Below the pieces are notes generated by a model. That model searched no databases. It saw nothing but the letters and a program-made list of their open reading frames with translations, and was not told the DNA's origin. A stretch of DNA of 64,000 nucleotides from Mytilus galloprovincialis (Eukaryota > Mollusca > Bivalvia > Mytilida > Mytilidae), in the NCBI RefSeq assembly GCF_965363235.1, contig NC_134843.1, forward strand, positions 2,542,001 through 2,606,000, given 5' to 3'. Positions within the stretch are counted from its first letter, which is position 1; each line of letters opens with the position of its first letter. A program made the translations under genes and the position numbers. Positions 1-9,346 of the stretch are shown piece by piece.

Positions 1-14
1 ATATTTTGATATGA

Positions 15-58
15 GCGTCACTGATGAGTCTTATGTAGACGAAACGCGCGTCTGGCGT
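15..58 (+). ncRNA. Type I hammerhead ribozyme, copy 1 (core intact)
   Basis: Conserved CTGATGA (21-27), stem II GTC/GAC with a 7-nt loop, GAAA (41-44), a very short stem III (ACGC/GCGT with no loop) and a GTC cleavage triplet ending at 52. Stem I is GCGTCA/TGGCGT (15-20 with 53-58). A second stem I segment, ATTTTG (3-8) with CAAAAT (60-65), lies beyond an asymmetric internal loop. The near-zero stem III resembles animal hammerheads thought to cleave best as dimers. Confidence 0.88.
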
Positions 59-369
59 ACAAAATTATAATCCTGGTACCTTTGATAACTATTTACACCA
101 CTGGGTCGATGCCACTGCTGGTGGACGTTTCGTCCCCGAGGGTATCACCAGCCCAGTAGTCAACACTTCGGTGATGACATGAATATCAATAATGTGGTCA
201 TTTTTATAAATTTCCTGTTTCCCAAACTTTAAATTTTTGAAAATACTAAGGATTTTCTTATTCCAGGCAAAGATTACCTAAGTCGTATTTGGCACAACTT
301 TTCGGAATTTTGGATCCTCAATGCTCTTCAACTTTGTACTTGTTTGGCTATATAAATATTTTGATATGA

Positions 370-413
370 GCGTCACTGATGAGTCTTATGTAGACGAAAC
401 GCGCGTCTGGCGT
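370..413 (+). ncRNA. Type I hammerhead ribozyme, copy 2 (core intact)
   Basis: All core boxes are present: CTGATGA 376-382, GAAA, GTC triplet ending at 407. Stem I is perfect and the stem II loop is the same as in copy 1. It lies exactly 355 bp after copy 1. Confidence 0.88.
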
Positions 414-725
414 ACAAACATTATAATCCTGGTACCTTTGATAACTATTTACACCACTGGGTCGATGCCACTGCTGGTGGACGTTTCGTCCCCGAGGGTA
501 TCACCAGCCCAGTAGTCAACACTCGGTGTTGACATGAATAACAATAATGTGGTCATTTTTATAAATTTCCTGTTTCCCAAACTTTAAATTTTTGAAAAAA
601 ACTAAGGATTTTCTTACTCCAGGCAAAGATTACCTTAGCCGTATTTGGCACAACTTTTCGGAATTTTGGATCCTCAATGCTCTTCAACTTTGTACTTGTT
701 TGGCTTTATAAATGTTTTGATATGA

Positions 726-769
726 GCGTCACTGATGAGTCTTATGTAGACGAAACGCGCATCTGGCGT
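726..769 (+). ncRNA. Type I hammerhead ribozyme, copy 3 (stem III changed, AUC triplet)
   Basis: CTGATGA and GAAA are intact. A G-to-A change makes the cleavage triplet ATC and breaks one stem III pair. AUC is an allowed NUH triplet, so activity may be reduced rather than lost. It lies 356 bp after copy 2. Confidence 0.8.
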
Positions 770-802
770 ACAAAATTATAATCCTGGTACCTTTGATAAC
801 TA

Positions 803-1090
803 TATAATTTTTTAAATCTCGGTCTATTTATGAAATTTATTCTTACATACTTTTGATTTTTTAACCCTGTATGCTAACATTGCCTATGTGAAATTTTTGA
901 AATTGTTTGTATGTACATTGAACGACAAATATATGTGACGTATAAAATTTTCTGACGTCAAACACGCAAATCAATGAATGTGTTTGTAGATAGATGTTTT
1001 TTTGTTCTGTTAAATTGTTCCCTTTAAATTTGTTACACGATGATGACTGCTGTACCCATGTTTTGACTATTTTATTTATTGTGTCTGTTA
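803..1090. other. AT-rich spacer, nothing recognised
   Basis: No gene or repeat boundary seen. One TGACGTCA octamer near 954 is noted without a target gene. Confidence 0.5.
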
Positions 1091-1091
1091 A

Positions 1092-1232
1092 GTTAACGCA
1101 TCATTGTAAATATAATGGAATTTGATGAGACTGTCATCAAAGTGATAGGGATAGCGCTATAAAACCAGGTTTAATCCACCATTATCTACATGTGAAAATG
1201 CCTGTACCAAGTCAGGAATATGACAGTTCATG
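1092..1232 (+). repeat. Family B interspersed repeat, partial
   Basis: Shares the block GGAATTTGATG..., GCGCTATAAAACCAGGTT and CCTGTACCAAGTCAGGAATA with at least ten other segments of this window (for example 14085-14310, 44240-44490 and 58645-58885). Non-coding. Confidence 0.75.
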
Positions 1233-1264
1233 ATTTCCTCTCGCTTAATTAAATTCAATGTTGG

Positions 1265-2165
1265 TGTCCATGCTAACCATATCTATTTCATCGGACTCGG
1301 AATAAAAACAACATCGGTCGTCATATGTGAAACAGATAATCAATAACGGTCAAACAAAACGTGATGGCGCACGTCACATTTTTTAAGTGATTTTTTCAAC
1401 TTTAGTTCTTTGAATTATTGGTTTGATAGTTTCCTTGTAAGCAGCAATCCTGTTATATTTGATGAGTTTATTAATTAGAACATCATAATTGAAAATTAAA
1501 GCTTTAAAATAATTATATTGTATCAACTGGGATACATTTACTCCATATGCAGATGCTTCTGGAATATTGTCATACAGGTTGAAAAAAGAAAAATCAAAAG
1601 TAAAATCAGAAAACTACTGAACTCCGAGGAAAATTAAAAGCGGAAAGTCCCTAATCAAATGGCAAAATGAAAAGCTCAAGCACATTAAATGATAAATAAC
1701 AACGGTCATATTCCTAACTTAGGACAGGCATTTTCTTATGTAGAAAATCGTTGATTAAACCTGGTTTTAAAGCTAGCTAAACCTCTCACTTGTATGACAG
1801 TCGCAATAAATTGAAAGTTCATTATTGAGAAGCTATTAAAATCTTCTTAAAAAGTTCGGTTTGATAGACGCGTTCAACATAGTCACTAAACTTATTTTCA
1901 TTCGTCCTAATAAGGCTCCTCTTCAAAGTCTGCAAGAAGTTGGACACTGTTGGTTCCCATTGGAATGCTGATTGTGTTTTTTTGAGAAAAAAAACGTCCT
2001 GCACAAATAACAAAAACGCTGTCAATCAAGGAATCATGCATCAAAATAATGTAAGTTTCAGAGAATTTTATTGTTTGAATAAAAGTGATTTTTTTTTTAC
2101 AAATTACGATTTCTTCCTTCTTAAGACAAGAAACCTGTAATTACTTTGGTTTTTCTTTCTTTTGT
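1265..2165 (-). pseudogene. Decayed reverse transcriptase, copy 1 (interrupted by family B)
   Basis: The minus strand carries fragments of a retroelement reverse transcriptase in several frames. IPMGTNS and LLAD lie near 1920-1955. NKFSDYVERVY and further residues lie around 1830-1905. Across the B insertion, DNIPEASAYGVNVSQL lies near 1520-1570, and RHHVLFDRY with VSHM near 1320-1370. The order matches the animal RT type with an IPMGTN box, an NIP..PAYGV.ISQL block and a C-terminal RHHDLVDRY-like stretch. Stops, frameshifts and loss of the catalytic YIDD segment make it a fossil. The second copy at 13560-14640 confirms the reading. I cannot assign the clade; Penelope-like is one possibility. 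Confidence 0.75.
1577..1815 (-). repeat. Family B repeat inserted in reverse-transcriptase remnant
   Basis: Nearly complete family B copy in reverse orientation, from the CTCCGAGGAAAATT side to the TGTATGACAGTCGCA side. The related RT remnant near 13815 lacks it and acts as an empty site. TTGAAA occurs on both sides of the insertion, a possible target duplication. Confidence 0.75.
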
Positions 2166-2310
2166 GTGTGTGAAAAAAAGTAGGGTCAATTCTTTCAGTT
2201 TGTCTTTTAGTTTGGAAAGGGAATATTTGTGTAAAAAAGTGAAAATTTTAATACTATCATATGATGAAAGTCTTGTTTTGTATGCACTCTAAATAAACTC
2301 AATTTTATAA

Positions 2311-2640
2311 TTTTGTTTTAACGCCAGACGCACGTTTCGTCTACAAAAGACTCATCAGTGACGCTCCAATCCCAAAAATTTAAAAAGGCCAAATATAGTA
2401 CGAAATTAAAGAGCACTGAGGACCAAAATACCTTAAAATGTTTGCTAAATACAGCTAAGGAAATCTATTCCTGTAGTAGAAAAGCTTGAGTATTTCAAAA
2501 ATTAAAATGTTAATTTAAAAATATGACCATATGAATCATAATTCATGTCAGCACAGAAGTGCTGTCTACTGGGCTGGTGATACCCTCAGGGAATTAAAAC
2601 TCCTCCAGCAGTGGCATCGACCCAGTGGTTGTAAATAAAA
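2311..2640 (-). mobile_element. Solo hammerhead-repeat monomer, divergent subfamily
   Basis: Read on the minus strand, it starts at the consensus 5' position (CCACTGGGTCGATGCC) and ends shortly after a hammerhead, so it is close to one full monomer. It differs from the 1-802 units at many positions but keeps the structured segment and the hairpin with compensatory changes. Confidence 0.8.
2321..2364 (-). ncRNA. Type I hammerhead ribozyme, copy 4 (core intact)
   Basis: The minus strand has CTGATGA, stem II GTC/GAC with loop TTTTGTA, GAAA, a stem III with one G-T wobble and a GTC triplet. Stem I GCGTCA/TGGCGT is perfect. Preservation in a divergent copy is notable. Confidence 0.83.
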
Positions 2641-3030
2641 CATCTTTGATATTTTTCTACACGTGATTCACATCACCACTAGAATAGGTTATTTATCTTT
2701 TAATCCCGGCGTTGATTGCTGATCCAATATTCATGTTGATAATTTAGATAATTTAGTTAGCACTTGGAAGACACATCAAAATAACGTTGTCTGTAAGAAC
2801 ACTTGTGTAGTTTATATATTCAGTATATAAAGGAAGATCTAGGTCTTCGTCTGTGGGAGAAATTACAAAGGAATAGGGATGGCAACGAGTACTCTAGTAC
2901 AGTTTTAGTACTCGGATACTCGTTTGTCTGTTATATATCTTGATATATTTCTCTTTACATTGCCACTCACTTTCGTTCCTTTGAAATTCCCCATTCGTAA
3001 TACTAAATACAATCAATTAACAACAGAAAG

Positions 3031-3190
3031 ATGTTTATCTTGAGGATACTTTTTTTAGTAGTACCAGCAACGTACTTTCCTTCTGAGAGAATTGTTTCAT
3101 ACGCATTAATTGTAACAAAAAATAGAAAGTCAAACAGTAATTCGTCTGAAATTGTTGACCAGATCATATTTCTAAACAAGAACAAAATCA
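3031..3190 (+). pseudogene. hAT transposase C-terminal (dimerisation) domain remnant
   Basis: The reading frame contains PATYFPSERIVSYA, then IVTKNRKSN and IVDQIIFLNKNK. This matches the hAT C-terminal dimerisation block (PATS.PSERVFS, then IVT.KR..L, then LV.FLNKN). It begins only about 90 bp inside the left arm and the rest of the transposase is missing, so it is an internally deleted copy. The 80-codon frame continues to 3273 without further similarity. Confidence 0.75.
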
Positions 3191-3569
3191 ATGTGACCTG
3201 CAGTGGATCCTACGCAACTGATCAGAGACATTTTAACGGTGTTTGTACATGGATCAACACTTTCCTGAATTAATAAATAACTCATCACACAAGCCGTAAA
3301 AAATTACCTTTGTTTATTTAACAAAGACTTCTTTTTTTTTTTAATTTACAATTCAAAGATATAGGCTAGAGTGTTATTCAAACCCAAAAGTCGAAAAAAA
3401 ACTGACAACGGCATGGCTAAAAAAAAGAAGATCAGACAAATGATAGTGCAAAAAAAAACCCACACGAAAAAGCACAAGTAACTGAAGTCCAATATTGTTG
3501 TTGCCAATAACAGGACAAGTCGTATTATAAAAAAAATACGAAATCCTAATAAACATATGATAAAATTGA

Positions 3570-3860
3570 GAATGGAAATGGGGAATGTGTCAAAGAGACA
3601 ACAACCCGACCAAATAAAAAACAACAGCAGAGGGTCACCAACAGGTCTTCAATGTAGCGAGAAATTTCCGCACCCGGAGGCGTCCTTCAGCTGGCCCCTA
3701 AACAAATATATACTAGTCCAGTGATAATGAACGCCATACTAATTTCCAAATTGTACACAAGAAACTAAAATTGAAATAATACAAGACTAACAAAGGCCAG
3801 AGGCTCCTGACTTGGGACAGGCGCAAAAATGCGGCGGGGTTAAACATGTTTGTGAGATCT
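3570..3860 (-). repeat. Family E interspersed repeat inside the hAT element
   Basis: Shares GAGGCGTCCTTCAGCTGGCC, CAAAGGCCAGAGGCTCCTGA and GTGTCAAAGAGACAACAACC with 43625-43905 in the opposite orientation, and partly with 19140-19275, 45910-45965 and 55675-55920. Confidence 0.75.
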
Positions 3861-4242
3861 CAACCCTCCCCCTATACCTCTAACCAATATGATACATACA
3901 TGTATATTGTCTACTTTGTCGGACTTTAAATGCAAATTGTTTTTTTGAATTAGGTTCATAAACAATAATTGCTATTATGATTATAGGATATTTATAGAAA
4001 CGGCGGTCGGTAGTTCATTGTTTAATTGACACACAATTAACAGAGCATCAAGTTATGTTTGTAGTAAGTTTGTCTTTCGTTAACATGTTTATGAAAGGTA
4101 TTAACAAAAATACTGCACCCCACCTAAAATCTAAACTTTTAATAAACGTTTAAGATTCATCCGAGTAGTCGATAGTACTCGAGTATCATAACCGAGTATC
4201 CGAGTATTAAATTTCAGATCTTTTGACATCCCTACAATGGAA

Positions 4243-4860
4243 CAATGAATAGACCTATAGTTATCCAGGATTTCTTCCTTGATAAATGATTTACGAGTAT
4301 TATTTTTCACTCTTTTTTTTAGTGAAATGAGTAGTTGGCTAATATTTCGGCTCGAACGAAATAAGTTGACTCCTCTCTGATCAATACGACAGTCTCTGTG
4401 TTGTCAGTAATAGCCATCAACTTCAAATAAGGAGTGTCTTTTTAATTCCGTATCATCTTCACAAATAATACTCGATGGTCTTGAAGTATAGCTTATAGGT
4501 CTATTGTCATCTTAATAACGTGTTATAATTTTCTTTTGTTGATCTTTAATTTACTGTTTACTACTGTTTGTTTTTGGAGTATTCTTTTGATGTGGCTCTG
4601 TACTTATACATCCAGTCATTGTGTTATTGTTCTAATGATAACTTTTATATTCTTGTCTTTCATTTTTGCTAATATGCTTTGTGTCGTTGTGCATTTAGTG
4701 TTTCTTTGTTACAAATGAAGTGGTTCTGTACTCATAAATCTCATCATGGAATGACATAACCGTTATTTATTATGTCAATAACAAAAGAATTAGCTCCAAT
4801 ACATTCACAAAATTTTAATTGCTTCGCAAAACCGTAAATGAAATGAAATTATAACTTTGA
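4243..4860. other. Unassigned AT-rich DNA with a possible repeat at 4540-4760
   Basis: The block 4540-4760 (GATGTGGCTCTGTACTTATACATC type) is loosely similar to the reverse complement of 57245-57400, so it is probably an old repeat. Nothing else recognised. Confidence 0.4.
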
Positions 4861-4864
4861 GGGG

Positions 4865-5165
4865 AGGAATTTTTTCTCCTATGCCCAAGCTGCTTACAAA
4901 AGAAGAACATGTTCCACTGGACCGGCACACGCCGTCGACGCTGTTACAAAAGGGCTGCCTCTAAAATTATTGATTGTATGCGGGATTAGCATGGGTTTCG
5001 GCTGGTGGCAATCTGGGTTTATTTGAATACTGAGCGGAACGACCTTTAATCGTGTCTTTCATCGTTTGCATGGTTCGGCTCTCCGCCTTGCGAATTTTCT
5101 TTTCATCTTCACTTCACTATCGGAAGCATTATCATTAGACTCGTACTGCCGGACTGTTGATCATC
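4865..5165 (-). pseudogene. Possible gag-like retroelement remnant with decayed zinc knuckle
   Basis: On the minus strand an acidic SDSEDEKKIRKAES-like stretch is followed by RTMQTMKDTIKGRS and, about 90 bp on and out of frame, by NMFFFCKQLGHRRKN. The last resembles a CCHC zinc knuckle that has lost two cysteines. This order occurs in N-terminal proteins of tyrosine-recombinase retrotransposons of molluscs. Frames are broken and the call rests on pattern memory only. Confidence 0.35.
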
Positions 5166-5229
5166 TTGCCGGTTAGGAATCTGAAATCTATATAAGCTTT
5201 TTACGTCCTTCATACTTTATTTGGTCTTT

Positions 5230-5590
5230 TTAACTTTTTTGGATTCGAGCGTCACTTTAGTAGACGAAACCCGCGTCTGGCGTAAATACACAAGTTAATC
5301 CTGATATCTATGATGAGTTTAATTGCAATCACTTGGTCGATGCCACTGCTGGTGAAGTTTTAATTCCCCGAGGGTATCACCAGCCCAGTAGTCAGCACAT
5401 CTGTGCTGATATGAATTATCAATAATATGGTCATATTTATAAATTAACTGTTTACAAAACTTTTGAATTTTTGACTTACTGAGGCTTTTCTACCTCAGAA
5501 ATATATTTCCTTATCGGTAATTGGCAAAACCTTTAGGAATTTTGGTCCTCAATGCTCTTCAACTTCATACTTTATTTTGCCTTTTAAACT
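5230..5590 (+). mobile_element. Hammerhead-repeat monomer, old copy with deleted ribozyme core
   Basis: Homologous along its length to the 1-802 monomer (ribozyme 3' half, TCGATGCCACTGCTGGTG, GAGGGTATCACCAGCCCAGT, hairpin, AT-rich tail). The ribozyme at 5249-5283 has lost the CTGATGA box and half of stem II and must be inactive. A second partial stretch of the AT-rich tail follows to about 5665. Confidence 0.75.
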
Positions 5591-5904
5591 TTTTTGAATT
5601 TTCATTGATATGGTCATATTTATAAATTAACTGTTTACAACACTTTTGAATTTTTGAAATACAGACGAGGAAAATAATAATAAACGATTGAAAAAGCTAA
5701 CACGTTGTTATTGTTAGCATTTGTTTTGTATAGACAATTGGAAGCAGGTTCTTAAACATGTTGAAACTAAGAATTGAAGCCTTTTAAATCACTTTGACAG
5801 GCCGCTAGTCTAAATACCACATGTGAAGATAGTCGGTAAGATAAATTCGTTACACGGTGTGCTAGTGACCTAATTCGATATATATGGGGTCAGTAAATTC
5901 CATA

Positions 5905-6660
5905 TGGGGTGCGAGCGCTTCGCAAAATACCTAGACTGCACATTTACATCCGAACTCAGATGGCATGACCACGTTAATGATATATATATGTAACAAGGCA
6001 AATCGAAATATTGTTTTTTCTAAAAAGAAATTTGAATATAGCATTAACTACAACGAAGAAGAATGCCTACACAACACTGGTACTACCAACTGTAGAATAC
6101 GCCAGTTCAGTTTGGGATCCATACCTTAAGACAGAGACTGACATACTTGTGAGGGTCCAAAGAGGTGAAGCTCGCTACTTATCAAACAAACATCATAACA
6201 ACTCCAGCGTTAGCATGATGCTAGAACACCTTAAATGGACATTCTTTAGCAAAAAAGGAAAGAAGAGAAACTAACAATGCTATTTAAAATTTAAAAAAAA
6301 TCAAAGTGGCAATGTAAGGAAGATCGTCTTATATACCACCGAAAAGACTGACACAAAACATGAACAACAAATTTTTCCAAGTACCATATAAATCCTGTGA
6401 TTATTACAAACAGATATTCTTTCAAAGAAAAAAGTTAAATCACAAAAATACTGAACTTAGAGGAAAATCCAATCGGTAAGTCCATAATCACATGGCAAAA
6501 TCAAATACGAATGGACAAGAGCTGTCATATTCCTGAATTGGTACTAACCGTGTTTGGAACGCTCTTCCTACCGGGTTCGTATCAGGACCGTCAGTCAAGG
6601 CATTTAAAGCTTTGATGATGAAGCTGAACTTAACTTAACAATTTGACAGAAGACGGGTGG
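5905..6660 (+). pseudogene. Non-LTR (LINE) reverse transcriptase C-terminal remnant
   Basis: Three collinear blocks match the tail of CR1/jockey-type ORF2. YLDCTFTSELRWHDHVN lies near 5930-5980. FLKRNLNIA...NAYTTLVLPTVEYASSVWDPY, then VQRGEARY, lies at 6015-6180. VWNALPTGFVSGPSVKAFKA lies near 6550-6615. Frameshifts separate the blocks, and a family B fragment (6430-6545) is inserted between the second and third. Confidence 0.8.
6430..6545 (-). repeat. Family B fragment nested in LINE remnant
   Basis: Carries ACTGAACTTAGAGGAAAATCC and GACAAGAGCTGTCATATTCC, both family B. It sits between two blocks of the LINE ORF. Confidence 0.7.
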
Positions 6661-6669
6661 TCTAGTATG

Positions 6670-7420
6670 AGCACCAAATCAATGGCAGTTTAATCAGTTC
6701 GTTGAGTGTGGCCATTATATGTCAGAAGCAGAAATGTAATTCATGTGTTTGATTATATTCACACAAACAGAGGGAACGGAAAAAAAAGCCCATCAAAATC
6801 TAAAAATAGATTTTATCTTCCTGAAACAAAAATGCACATACATTTTATATATCTAGTGGACGCCATCTAATTGATTCTTATTTTTGGACTGGTAATTGCA
6901 ATGTTCGAATTAAGGAACAGCGTTCGTGGGAGCCGGGCCATGCTTTCAATGTCAATGAAGATGACACGGATTCATTAATTGACATATCATATGTGTATTA
7001 TGAGTTGTTGACTTCATAATTCCAATATAAAACGCTGTGTAAAGCCTACAATTGAAGTAAAATAAAGATTTTTTAAAGGGTTTTTTTTTTTGTGTAAGGG
7101 GGGGGGGGATAATTTACACCGTGATCAAATTTTCATGGGGTTCAAAATACCATATATGATAGATACATAGGTGGTCTAGTTATACAGAATGAGATTATGC
7201 ATTTTGAGCAATACAAATAATCCTCAAAGAAAACTCAATCCTGAACTCCCAAAGAAGTTAAGATGAATGGTCAAACTGTAAAAAAAATGTAAAACGGATA
7301 TACACTGATAATAGGAAATAGTTTGTTAAGTTGGTAAGATTACGTTCTCCCCAAAATACTTTCGGTTTTCTAATATTACGATTTGTCACATTGATAATAA
7401 GTTGTTGTTGCCATTTTGAA
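6670..7420. other. Unassigned intergenic DNA
   Basis: No gene or clear repeat seen. A homopolymer block (T and G runs) lies near 7080-7110. Confidence 0.4.
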
Positions 7421-7424
7421 ACGT

Positions 7425-7585
7425 TAACCCTTGGTTAAATATTTAACCCATCCCCTAAAGGTGGGTTAAATATATCTGTTTAACAGAAAGTTACATTTAA
7501 CCACAGGATGAACAACAGAAAATAGTCAAGAGCTTAAATTTAACCAAGGGTTATGATATTTAACCCTGGTTAAAAGTTAAACAAT
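7425..7585. repeat. Small inverted-repeat (foldback) element
   Basis: TAACCCTTGGTTAAAT (7425-7440) is exactly complementary to 7538-7553. Flanking TTTAACCC/GGGTTAAA motifs repeat several times in both orientations. MITE-like, family unknown. Confidence 0.5.
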
Positions 7586-7684
7586 TGGTTCCAGGCCTTA
7601 ACAAATGTTAGTCTGTACTCATAGTTTATTAGGTGTAAACCATAGGTGTAAATACAGCCATTTTTGTCCATTTGTTATGATAAA

Positions 7685-7795
7685 CCTTGTAAGCGTATAA
7701 ACTTTTTTTTATTTTTAGCCATAGCGTTGTCAGTTTATTTTATGTCTATGAGTTTGACTGTCCCACTGGTATCTTTCGTCCATCTTTTATACGCG
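7685..7795 (+). repeat. Family K repeat fragment
   Basis: Shares TTTTTAGCCATAGCGTTGTC, GTCAGTTTATTTT and GGTATCTTTCGTCC with 10190-10445, 49353-49470 and 52385-52660. Confidence 0.6.
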
Positions 7796-8129
7796 CTATA
7801 ATTTGATTATTTGCATTTAAATTCACGCGCTCCCTATTGTCAAAAGGAGTTGGTAAATTACAAAAACCGGGATATTGAGTTATTCTTTCAGAAGATGTAC
7901 AAATAAGACTGTGTGTACACGTACAATTCAAATGCGTAGTGGATATCATGTCTTACATTGTTCTCACCTGCACATGTAAGTCTGTAGTCGGAATAATGTT
8001 TAGCTTTAAACACAACCGTATTTGTCCAGTTGTTTAAATGAACCATATGTGTAATGGCAAATATTGCAAATCAGAAGAAAAATACATTTTCCTTCTCCTA
8101 AATTAAAACATCAGATAATCTGTTATTAA

Positions 8130-9140
8130 ATGGTAAACACCGCCTCCTAAACGTTACTAAACAAACAAAAAAAATCAAGTTCAGTTCTTTAATATCTTTA
8201 TTTTTCATATGTAGCTGATTCAATCCTCCACTGAAAGTTTTACTAGTGAAATGGATAAATCGCCATTGGAAATCATAACCTCCAATAGAAAGCTGCCCGC
8301 ACTCCAAGTTTCTTTGCTCATCTTTCGCCCACATTCCAAACAATTTCAATTGAAAAAGAAAACCGTATTTTATAACCACACGGAATAGTCACAGCCAAAC
8401 ACTCCAGAATTCCAAATGTGTTCTTCATCTTCTTTGGTGATGGGATGAAAAATCCCCTGGAGACTAACTTCTTTATTTTAGCTTCTAAAACCTTAAAGAA
8501 AACAGCAAACCTTATGACAGGTTCGTTCAGAAAGTTCTTGTCATGGATTTACCCATCTCTCAAATGTCTTAAAAGTCAGCAAATTATATAATATTTTGGG
8601 GGACATTGAAGTCCATCTTGATTTCGAACTTCTACAACAAACCGCTGAAGACAAGTGTTCATGATTTCAGCATCAATATAAAAAATTGTGGGATATTCTC
8701 ACTTTCTTTGTTTCTTTGTTCCCATTATTTCATGAATGCTTCCACAGTTCACTTGGTATTTTTTCTGTATTTGAGTTTTTCGAATTGATAAATTTGTCTA
8801 AGCCATCTTTGCTTGCCAGACTCCGACATCGCTTTTTACCGGCCTTTTCCATTTTCACCTCCTCATCAAAATCTATCAAAAGTTTGGCAAATGGTCGTCA
8901 GGTTCCAAATATAACGCGACACATTGAGAAATGGTAATATTTGACAGGGATTCGGTACAGGCGTATTTCTGTTTTATGTGTTTGTCTACCTGAGACAGAA
9001 TTATGTCTTTTGTCATTTGTAGCGATGTGTTTGATTTGGCATCAAAAACATAACGTGTCCCATTGACTTTACTTCTTTTCGGTGATTTGAGGCACAACAA
9101 TATCTAATCCATCAGTAAACTCCTTCCATGCTTTTAACTG
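8130..9140 (-). pseudogene. Decayed DUF3504-type gene (Crypton-derived recombinase-like domain)
   Basis: The minus strand keeps a long collinear but broken coding pattern. An N-terminal stretch (VFDAKSNTSLQMTKDIIL..., 8876-9100) is followed by LIDFDEEVKMEKAGKKRCR. LQRFVVEVRNQDG lies near 8620-8660. DEEHIWNSGVFGCDYSVW then lies near 8385-8440, followed by LKLFGMWAKDEQRNLECGQL and SKTFSGGLNQL (8195-8350). The last blocks match the DUF3504 domain shared by ZMYM2/3/4, QRICH1 and many mollusc proteins (GVFG, then FGLR..DEHRNL, then SKT..GG). Several stops and frameshifts show it is not functional. Whether it is a host gene relic or a mobile-element gene cannot be told from here. Confidence 0.65.
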
Positions 9141-9302
9141 GACTAAATCCTTAGTTCTGCGTAGCGGGTCATTTTAAAGTGTGCACCACATTTTTATGTT
9201 ATTTCGTAATTTAATTCCTAATTCGATATCAAACCGGTGTAAACAATGAAAAAAATTGATGAATTGATAGTAGTTATCAAAGGTACCAGGATTATAATTA
9301 GT

Positions 9303-9346
9303 ACGCCAGACGCGCGTCTCGTCTACATAAGACTCATCAGTGACGC
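9303..9346 (-). ncRNA. Hammerhead ribozyme, copy 6 (core GAAA mutated to GAGA)
   Basis: CTGATGA, stems I and III and the GTC triplet are present, but the catalytic GAAA box reads GAGA. That alters a universally conserved core adenine, so it is probably inactive. Confidence 0.78.

Larger units (their letters stand above)
1..802 (+). mobile_element. Tandem hammerhead-ribozyme (retrozyme-like) repeat array
   Basis: Two complete monomers of about 355 bp (cleavage site to cleavage site 53-407 and 408-763) are flanked by partial units. The array may begin before the window. Each monomer runs from a structured GC-richer segment (CACTGGGTCGATGCC, a GCTGGTG/CACCAGC stem and an 8-bp hairpin) through AT-rich DNA to a hammerhead motif. 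The last unit ends about 40 bp past the third cleavage site at TTTGATAACT, the terminus shared by most other copies here. No ORF is present. Type I hammerheads in short tandem repeats that yield small circular RNAs are known from plant retrozymes and from animals including bivalves. That this array is transcribed is inference. Confidence 0.85.
2874..4234 (+). mobile_element. hAT-type DNA transposon remnant with 8-bp target duplication
   Basis: The ends are TAGGGATG (2874) and CATCCCTA (ending 4234). Both are followed inward by GAGTACTC/ACTCGGATACTCG-rich arms, as in many hAT elements. The flanks CAAAGGAA (2866-2873) and CAATGGAA (4235-4242) are an 8-bp duplication with one mismatch, as expected of hAT. 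Inside are a remnant of the transposase C-terminus (3031-3190) and an insertion of family E (3570-3860). The 1,361-bp length is too short for a full transposase, so it is non-autonomous. Confidence 0.85.

Noticed and set aside
321..515. 64-codon frame across the ribozyme repeat
   Set aside because: It overlaps the hammerhead and the structured segment, and the next monomers do not keep the frame, so it is not coding.
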